From NCBI GenBank assembly GCA_026987995.1, contig JALSMC010000200.1, forward strand, positions 1-12,364: a stretch of DNA of 12,364 nucleotides, given 5' to 3'. The notes beneath the pieces were generated by a model. The model was not told the DNA's origin. It was given only the letters and a program-made list of their open reading frames with translations, and did not search any database. This DNA comes from Sulfurimonas sp. GTDB taxonomy: Bacteria > Campylobacterota > Campylobacteria > Campylobacterales > Sulfurimonadaceae. This document shows, piece by piece, positions 6,822-12,364 of the stretch (positions within the stretch are counted from its first letter, which is position 1; every line of letters begins with the position of its first letter). A program made the position numbers and the translations under genes.

Positions 6822-8060
6822 ATGAGCATGGAAAACGAAGAATCTGTAAAGAAACTCTTTACAGCAGAAAGTGCGAAAGTGGATACGAATAAAGGTGATG
6901 CATATTATGAAGAGTTATATGCATCTTGTCAAGAGAGAATTGAAGACTTAAAAAAACTTGCACCTCTTAACAATAGAGTTGATTTTACAGAAAGTATAGA
7001 AGACCAAGGTTTAGGAAGAAGAGATTTCTTACAGTGGGCTTCTGCGACTACTGCGATGCTTATGCTTCCTGCTTCATTTACACCACTTGTAGCTGAGGCT
7101 GCAGTTCTTATGAACAGAGTGCCTGTTATCTGGGTTGAGCTTCAAGATTGTGCAGGTAACTCTGAAGCACTTCTTCGTTCAGATGGACCAAAAATTGATG
7201 AAATCATTTTAGATATTATCTCATTAGAGTTCCATGAAACACTTCAAGCCGCTTCTGGTCACCAAGCTGAAAAGCAGATGGATGAAGCTATGGAACACTT
7301 CAAAGGGAAGTATTTACTCTTTGTTGAAGGTGCGGTTCCACTAGGAATGAATGGTCAGTTTGGTACTATTGGTGCTAAAGGTGAAACATTTGTAGAACAC
7401 TTACATCGTGCAGCTGAAGGTGCAGCAGCAGTTGTTGCTGTAGGTTCATGTGCTACTTTTGGTGGTATTCCAGCAGCTGCTCCAAACCCTACTGATGCAG
7501 TTGGTGTTATGGATGTTGTTAAAGGGAAGCCACTTATAAATATTCCTGCTTGTCCAGCAAATCCTTCAAACATGGTAGGAGTTATTCTTCACTATGTACT
7601 CACAGGAACTATTCCAGAACTCGATTCTCTTTTACGTCCAAAGTTTGCATTTGGATATAGAATCCATGATAACTGTGAAAGACGTGCACACTTTGATGCA
7701 GGTGAGTATGTTGAAGAGTGGGGTGACGAGGGTGCGAAAAATAACTTCTGTCTCTACAAAGTAGGATGTAAAGGTCCAATGACTTTTAATAACTGTTCTA
7801 TTATTCGTTATAACGAAGGTGTGAACTGGCCTATTGGTGTTGGTCGTGGTTGTATAGGATGTTCTGAACCAGATTTCTGGGATAAGTATGCATATGAGCG
7901 CCCAATGGCAAATGCTAACATCAAAGCACCGACAGGTGGAGTAGAAAAAACAGTTGATGAGTTTGGTCTTGGGCTGTTAACAGTTGCAAGTATCGGTATA
8001 GGTATACATGCAGCTGCAAGTGCTATTGCAGGTAAAAGAGAAGATGGAGGAGAATACTAA
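6822..8060 (+). CDS. hydA: Periplasmic membrane-bound NiFe uptake hydrogenase small subunit, Tat-exported
   Basis: 412 residues. A hydrophilic lead of about 64 residues, as in Wolinella and Helicobacter HydA, precedes a Tat signal: R66-R67-D-F-L, hydrophobic core, likely cleavage near A-E-A (91-94). Cluster residues are C110, C210 and C244 (proximal), H282, C285, C310 and C316 (distal), and C325, C344 and C347 (medial). The second proximal cysteine of the classical C-T-G-C motif is N113 here. The extra cysteines of O2-tolerant enzymes are absent (G112 and G215). Residues 382-403 form a C-terminal membrane anchor containing H396, a candidate ligand for the HydC haem. ATG 6822 is chosen because AAGGAA lies five bases upstream; GTG 6819 and ATG 6828 are alternatives. 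The stop overlaps the hydB ATG by one base (TAATG). Confidence 0.95.
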   Translation: MSMENEESVKKLFTAESAKVDTNKGDAYYEELYASCQERIEDLKKLAPLNNRVDFTESIEDQGLGRRDFLQWASATTAMLMLPASFTPLVAEAAVLMNRVPVIWVELQDCAGNSEALLRSDGPKIDEIILDIISLEFHETLQAASGHQAEKQMDEAMEHFKGKYLLFVEGAVPLGMNGQFGTIGAKGETFVEHLHRAAEGAAAVVAVGSCATFGGIPAAAPNPTDAVGVMDVVKGKPLINIPACPANPSNMVGVILHYVLTGTIPELDSLLRPKFAFGYRIHDNCERRAHFDAGEYVEEWGDEGAKNNFCLYKVGCKGPMTFNNCSIIRYNEGVNWPIGVGRGCIGCSEPDFWDKYAYERPMANANIKAPTGGVEKTVDEFGLGLLTVASIGIGIHAAASAIAGKREDGGEY

Positions 8061-9901
8061 TGAGTAAAGTACACGGAAATGATGGCAACTTTCATCAGAC
8101 AGATAAAAATGGAAACAAGCATATAATTGTTGACCCGATTACAAGAATCGAAGGTCACCTTAGAATTGAAGCGGTAATTGACAAGAACAATACGATTATA
8201 GATGCATGGAGTTCTTCTACAATGTTTAGAGGGATTGAAACTATTGTAAAAAATAGAGATCCTAGAGATGTTGGTTTAATGACTATGCGTATTTGTGGTG
8301 TTTGTACAGGTACACACTACCAGCGTTCAATTGAAGCAGTTGAAGATGCATTTAATGTAACTATTCCTAAAAATGCTCGTATTGTTCGTAACCTTATTCA
8401 AGGTTCACTTCAAGTTCATGATCACTTTGTTCACTTCTATCACTTACATGCGCTTGACTTTGTAGATATTATATCTGCAACAAAAGCAGATCCAAAAAAG
8501 ACTGCTGCAGAAGCTATAAAATGGGCGAAAGCAGCTGGAACAACTCCATATATTTCAGGAGCTACAGACTTTAAAGCTATTCAAGATCGTATTGTTAAGT
8601 TTGCAAAAGAGGGTCGTTTAGGTATCTTTGGAAATGGATACTGGGGTAACAAGGGGTATAAACTTACTCCTGAGCAAAACCTTATTGGTGTGGCTCACTA
8701 CCTTAAGGGACTTGATGTTCAAAGACGTATGTCAAAAATGCATGCACTCTTTGGTGGAAAGTCTCCACACCCTCAGTCAATTGTTGTTGGTGGTGTTACT
8801 TGTGTTCAAGATATTCAAAACCCAGCTCGTATTGCACTTTTTCAAGAGCTACTACGTGAAACTACAGACTTTGTTAAACGTGCTTATCTTCCAGATATCT
8901 ATATGGCAGGAACAGCTTATGCAGCTGAAGCAACTGATGCATCACAATCTTTCCATGGTACTAACCATAAGGGAACATTAGGAAAAGGCATCGGTGGTTC
9001 TGGTGGAGGACTGTTGTCTTATATGTCTTATGGAGACTTTAGACTTGATGATACTGGTTTTTATAACTCAGCACTTTTCTTACCTTCAGGGGTAGTTCTG
9101 GATGGAGATATCACTCAGGTTCATGAACTTGATGAAGATAAGATTACAGAAGATGTAACACACTCATGGTTTGAAGGTACTGGTGCTCCTGAGCATCCTT
9201 ACGTTGGAACAACTATTCCTGAGTATACTGGACTTGATAAAAAAGATGATGGGTATGCTTATCTTAAAACTGATGGAAAATATTCTTGGATTAAATCTCC
9301 ACTATATGATGGCCGTAAGGTTGAAGTTGGACCACTTGCTCGTATGGTAATTGGATATGTTAAGGGTGATGAAACTATTACTAAGTATGTAGGAAACTTC
9401 CTTAAGCAGTCAGGTTTACCTCTAACGGTACTTTTCTCAACTGTTGGTAGAACAGCAGCACGTGCAATAGAGACTGAAATGATAGCTGATGCTATGCAAG
9501 ATTGGGCAGCTGAACTTGCTTCAAACGCAGCACATGGAGATCTTAGTACTTGGACAGAGTTTGACTTTGATAAAGTAAGTAAAGACTGTAGAGGTAGAGG
9601 TATGGCAGAAGCACCAAGGGGTGCATTAGGTCACTGGATCGTTATCAAAGATGGTTTAGTTCAAAACTTTCAAGCAGTAGTTCCATCTACATGGAATGCA
9701 GGACCACGTGGACCAAATGGTGAGATTGGGGCTTATGAAGCATCTCTTATCGGTACTAAGGTGGCAAACCCTGAAGAACCATTAGAAATCATTCGAACTG
9801 TACATAGTTTTGACCCTTGTATCGCTTGTGCTGTGCATGTAATGGATACAAATGGCAAGGAGTTAGCTGTATACAAAGTTGACCCTACTTGTGCATTTTA
9901 A
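8060..9901 (+). CDS. hydB: Periplasmic NiFe uptake hydrogenase large subunit
   Basis: 613 residues, the usual length of group 1 large subunits. It binds the NiFe centre that splits H2. Visible motifs are R-I-E-G-H-L-R (29-35), R-G-I-E (57-60), R-I-C79-G-V-C82-T and the C-terminal D585-P-C587-I-A-C590-A-V-H593. Twenty residues follow H593 (V-M-D-T to C-A-F), the tail normally removed by an endopeptidase after nickel insertion. It has no signal peptide and should be co-exported with HydA. GGAGGAG lies just before the ATG inside the hydA end. It fits group 1b of the Campylobacterota. The hydrogenase proper is HydAB, with HydC as electron outlet to menaquinone. Confidence 0.96.
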   Translation: MSKVHGNDGNFHQTDKNGNKHIIVDPITRIEGHLRIEAVIDKNNTIIDAWSSSTMFRGIETIVKNRDPRDVGLMTMRICGVCTGTHYQRSIEAVEDAFNVTIPKNARIVRNLIQGSLQVHDHFVHFYHLHALDFVDIISATKADPKKTAAEAIKWAKAAGTTPYISGATDFKAIQDRIVKFAKEGRLGIFGNGYWGNKGYKLTPEQNLIGVAHYLKGLDVQRRMSKMHALFGGKSPHPQSIVVGGVTCVQDIQNPARIALFQELLRETTDFVKRAYLPDIYMAGTAYAAEATDASQSFHGTNHKGTLGKGIGGSGGGLLSYMSYGDFRLDDTGFYNSALFLPSGVVLDGDITQVHELDEDKITEDVTHSWFEGTGAPEHPYVGTTIPEYTGLDKKDDGYAYLKTDGKYSWIKSPLYDGRKVEVGPLARMVIGYVKGDETITKYVGNFLKQSGLPLTVLFSTVGRTAARAIETEMIADAMQDWAAELASNAAHGDLSTWTEFDFDKVSKDCRGRGMAEAPRGALGHWIVIKDGLVQNFQAVVPSTWNAGPRGPNGEIGAYEASLIGTKVANPEEPLEIIRTVHSFDPCIACAVHVMDTNGKELAVYKVDPTCAF

Positions 9902-9913
9902 AAGGAGGACACT

Positions 9914-10663
9914 ATGAAAGCTAAACCAGGATATAGACAGGTAAAGCGTAGAACTGGTGCTCTGAGAATTATTCACTGGACAAATGTTATAGGAATGATT
10001 GCAGCAATAATTACGGGTTTATATATTGCGGATCCGTATTATCAAGCATTTATTGCTGATTCTGCTGTAGACAAATATGTTATGGCATGGAATCGTTGGA
10101 TACACTTTATGTTTGCTATTATTTTTGATGTAACATCTATAGTAGTAGTTTATTTGACATTCTTTTCTCGTGTTGAGCGTCCATGGACAAAGGTTATTCC
10201 AAATAAAAAGAATTTTATAGAGTTTTTTGAAGTACTTTTAAACTTATTAACATTAAATACACGTAAAAAGTTTAATTCAGAACATAACGATAGTTTTAAT
10301 ATTGCTTATTTCTTTCTATTTCATATTCTTATGATTTGGATGCTACTTACAGGTTTACAAATGTATGTACATGGTTTAGGTTCTGGGCTAAGTAGTATTG
10401 GTAATTGGTGGCCTTGGATGTTACACCTTGTGACTGACTGGACTCTTCCTGTTTCTTCATGGATGGCTGGTTCAACAGCAACGGGTAGTAATATTATGGA
10501 TGTACGTATTGCACATCATACGACTATGTGGTTACTTATTACATGGGTAGTATTTCATATCTATTACCAATTTTGGAGAACTATTTTCTGGAAAGAGGGT
10601 GATATATCTATCATTGTTGGTGGTAGTAAATATGTGAAAATTGAAGACGGAGAAAACAAGTAA
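9914..10663 (+). CDS. hydC: Hydrogenase b-type cytochrome subunit, quinone-reducing membrane anchor
   Basis: 249 residues with four main hydrophobic segments (about 20-40, 63-83, 128-152 and 200-222). Candidate haem b ligands are H21, H64, H201/H202 and H215, arranged as in HydC/HyaC cytochromes. It takes electrons from the distal HydA cluster and reduces menaquinone at the membrane. A near-perfect Shine-Dalgarno, AAAGGAGG (9901-9908), lies five bases before the ATG and begins in the hydB stop codon. The stop is directly followed by the hydD GTG. Confidence 0.94.
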   Translation: MKAKPGYRQVKRRTGALRIIHWTNVIGMIAAIITGLYIADPYYQAFIADSAVDKYVMAWNRWIHFMFAIIFDVTSIVVVYLTFFSRVERPWTKVIPNKKNFIEFFEVLLNLLTLNTRKKFNSEHNDSFNIAYFFLFHILMIWMLLTGLQMYVHGLGSGLSSIGNWWPWMLHLVTDWTLPVSSWMAGSTATGSNIMDVRIAHHTTMWLLITWVVFHIYYQFWRTIFWKEGDISIIVGGSKYVKIEDGENK

Positions 10664-11239
10664 GTGGCATATGAAAAAGTAGCACTCATTGGTATAGGAA
10701 ATATTATGTTTCATGATGAGGGCTTAGGTGCCTATCTTGTAAAATATATCGAAGAAAACTATGAAACACACCCTAAACTCACTATAGTTGAGGGTGGGAC
10801 TTTAGGGTTTACACTGATGACATACTATCAAGAGTATGACAAGATTATAGTTGTTGGTACAGGATCTAAGAGAGGTCCTGTCGGCACTATAAGTAGTGAA
10901 AATGCAGAAGAAGTTATGGCAAATGAAGATGCCACACGAAAAACTGCTAACGAAGTTGAAATAACGATGATGATAGAGATATGTTCTTTTCATGAAGATA
11001 TGGGAGAAGTACAACTTATCACTATGGTTCCTCACGATATCATAGATGTGAAAAATGCTATGACACCTGAAGCTTTAGCATGTATGCCAAAACTTGTAGA
11101 TGAAACACTCAAAGAGTTAGAAAATTCTGATATTATACTTAAGAGAAAAAATGAAGATGAAGTAAGCTTTGATAGCATCATTAAAGCATATGCAAATCCT
11201 AAAATTTCAGACTTTACAGATATGTCTCAATTTGCTTAG
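10664..11239 (+). CDS. hydD: HydD, hydrogenase maturation endopeptidase-like protein with altered metal ligands
   Basis: 191 residues of the HyaD/HybD/HydD fold: G-I-G-N-I-M-F-H-D-E19-G at the N-terminus and E-G-G-T-L-G (43-48). In E. coli HybD the nickel-sensing ligands are E16, D62 and H93. E19 matches the first. The second position falls in I-I-V-V-G65-T-G where D is expected, and the third is A-N96-E-V-E where H is expected. So two of three ligands appear to be lost (alignment by eye). It may still act on HydB by another geometry, have become a chaperone, or be helped by a second protease elsewhere. The GTG start follows the hydC stop with no gap, and GGAGAA lies 8-9 bases upstream. The C-terminal 40 residues are charged and extend beyond HybD. 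Confidence 0.88.
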   Translation: MAYEKVALIGIGNIMFHDEGLGAYLVKYIEENYETHPKLTIVEGGTLGFTLMTYYQEYDKIIVVGTGSKRGPVGTISSENAEEVMANEDATRKTANEVEITMMIEICSFHEDMGEVQLITMVPHDIIDVKNAMTPEALACMPKLVDETLKELENSDIILKRKNEDEVSFDSIIKAYANPKISDFTDMSQFA

Positions 11240-11301
11240 TATACAGCTCAAGAATTTTATTTAGCTGTTTAATAAACAAGAATTTAAAACCAGGAAAATA
11301 G

Positions 11302-12364
11302 ATGTATTTTATTTTTGAGCTAGAATTTAGCTCTAACAAAAACTATATAGCAAATTTAATTCGTGCATATGCACAAAAAGAAGAGATTGAAGCAGAAATA
11401 CTTCAAACGCAAGACAAAATAGTAATGATTTTTAATCAAGATGATGAAAAACTAGAGAGTTTTTTACTCAATATGGAAAGTATGCTTCCTGCATCACTTT
11501 TTCTAGGGGAAGGGAAACACTACTTTAGTGATGAAAAACCCTCTTTAAATGTAATAACAGATGCAAACTTACCTGTAAATATTGCCCCTTGTCCTACTTG
11601 TCAAAAAGAGATGTTTGATGTAAGTACACGTCGTTTTTATTACCCTTTTACATCTTGTAATAGTTGTGGGTCACAACACTCTTTTTTAACAAAGTACCCA
11701 TATACTCGTTCAAATACCACAATGAAATTTTTAGTACCATGTAGTGAGTGTGAAGAGGAGAGAAAGCAAAACTCACTCCGTAAGGACTATGCACTTATAT
11801 CATGTATAGAGTGTGGTATTGGACTTCGAATGTTAAGTAGAGAAAACGAATATATGGCTCTTAACAAGGGAGATTATCGTCAGCTTTTTAAAGCTAGTGC
11901 CGGTGCAATTAGCTCAGGAAAAACAGTGTTAATGAAAACAATGCACGGATACAGAAAGTTTTTTTATCCAAATAGAGACTTAGATGCAATAAAGAAGATA
12001 AAGTTTACAGATGCAAAACAGGAGCTTAATTTAGCCAAAGCACCATATAACCTCAATAAACTTAGTGAAGAAAAAGTGGGACTCTCAACTCTACTCATGG
12101 CAAATGCAGCTAGTTTTAATGAGCACTTGATGCTTGTAGAACAAGAGTTCAATGCCCTCTTAAGTATAGAGAGACCACTTCTGCGTGTAGCTACTAAGAG
12201 TGATGCGATGAAAAGACTATATGGCTCTTCTGCCTTGGTAAAGTACCCCGATGATGGTATGACTATGTTACTTGCTGCCGAGGCGGTGAAACATGGCTTA
12301 GAATATTTGGCATATATAGAGTGTGATAGTAATGAAGAAGCAGACTTCTTAGTAGACTTTGATG
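11302..12364 (+). CDS. hydE: HydE, HypF-related hydrogenase maturation protein (3' partial)
   Basis: The frame is open from ATG 11302 to the window end (354 codons). Residues 97-171 hold four CxxC pairs spaced C-x2-C-x18-C-x2-C-x24-C-x2-C-x17-C-x2-C, nearly the zinc-finger spacing of the carbamoyltransferase HypF, with HypF-like R-R-F-Y-Y-P-F-T and P-Y-T-R-S-N-T-T-M between them. Residues about 190-354 resemble a diverged YrdC-like domain. The N-terminal 90 residues sit where HypF has its acylphosphatase but lack its V-Q-G-V-G-F-R loop, so that activity is probably absent. HydE is the fifth gene of the hyd operon in Wolinella and Helicobacter and is a maturation factor of unclear chemistry. 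It lies 62 bases after hydD without a clear promoter; AGGA (11292-11295) is the ribosome binding site. Confidence 0.85.
   Translation, partial: MYFIFELEFSSNKNYIANLIRAYAQKEEIEAEILQTQDKIVMIFNQDDEKLESFLLNMESMLPASLFLGEGKHYFSDEKPSLNVITDANLPVNIAPCPTCQKEMFDVSTRRFYYPFTSCNSCGSQHSFLTKYPYTRSNTTMKFLVPCSECEEERKQNSLRKDYALISCIECGIGLRMLSRENEYMALNKGDYRQLFKASAGAISSGKTVLMKTMHGYRKFFYPNRDLDAIKKIKFTDAKQELNLAKAPYNLNKLSEEKVGLSTLLMANAASFNEHLMLVEQEFNALLSIERPLLRVATKSDAMKRLYGSSALVKYPDDGMTMLLAAEAVKHGLEYLAYIECDSNEEADFLVDFD

Noticed and set aside
7143..7470. HydA as an O2-tolerant hydrogenase with a [4Fe-3S] proximal cluster
   Set aside because: The two supernumerary cysteines are absent; the positions are G112 and G215.
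11243..11268. ACAGCT/AGCTGT inverted repeat between hydD and hydE
   Set aside because: A six-base stem with a 14-base loop and no U-tract is too weak for a terminator, and hydE is expected to be in the same operon.
11964..12152. A 62-codon minus-strand frame within hydE
   Set aside because: The plus-strand HypF-like protein is continuous here; the antisense product is low-complexity and unsupported.
1..12364. Mobile element, CRISPR array, tRNA or rRNA
   Set aside because: No transposase, integrase, long repeat, regularly spaced repeat or RNA-gene signature was seen; the genes form ordinary operons with uniform AT-rich composition.

Overview
The window is AT-rich, tightly packed bacterial DNA. 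It looks like a Campylobacterota (epsilonproteobacterial) genome, probably a Sulfurimonas/Sulfurovum-like H2-oxidising chemolithotroph. Three things point there: the gene order hydA-hydB-hydC-hydD-hydE known from Wolinella, Helicobacter and Campylobacter; a cytochrome bd oxidase preceded by a DUF4492 protein; and a second, cytoplasmic, cyanobacterial-like NiFe hydrogenase. The assignment is by recognition, not by search.

Layout. (1) 1-690 (+) is the 3' end of a flavoprotein-type oxidoreductase. It carries a BFD-like [2Fe-2S] domain fused to the N-terminal part of a hydrogenase small subunit that stops abruptly. (2) 782-3537 (+) holds a TetR-family regulator, hupS and hupL, with overlapping genes. 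The hydrogenase is soluble and its large subunit ends exactly at the final cluster-binding histidine, so it needs no C-terminal processing. (3) 3565-6626 (-) is a cytochrome bd quinol oxidase operon: a DUF4492 small membrane protein, cydA, cydB and an unlabelled 53-residue membrane protein resembling CydX in position and shape. (4) 6627-6821 is a divergent AT-rich promoter region with a 6-1-6 palindrome beside a TATAAT box. (5) 6822-12364 (+) is hydA, hydB, hydC, hydD and the first 354 codons of hydE, for a Tat-exported, membrane-anchored uptake hydrogenase and its maturation factors.

How they work together. HydAB would oxidise H2 in the periplasm and pass electrons through HydC to menaquinone. 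CydAB would reoxidise the quinol with O2, so the divergent operons make a short H2-to-O2 respiratory chain. HupSL would act in the cytoplasm, either feeding electrons from H2 to soluble carriers or sensing H2; the window does not decide which. The fused oxidoreductase at the left edge is a candidate partner or by-product of this hydrogenase biology.

Most interesting points: the oxidoreductase/hydrogenase-small-subunit fusion with an apparently erased Tat signal; a shared Cys-x-Gly-Asn proximal-cluster motif in all three small-subunit sequences; a HydD protease-like protein lacking two of the three expected nickel ligands although HydB keeps a cleavable tail; and a HupL that is 'born mature'. 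No mobile element, CRISPR array, tRNA or rRNA was seen.
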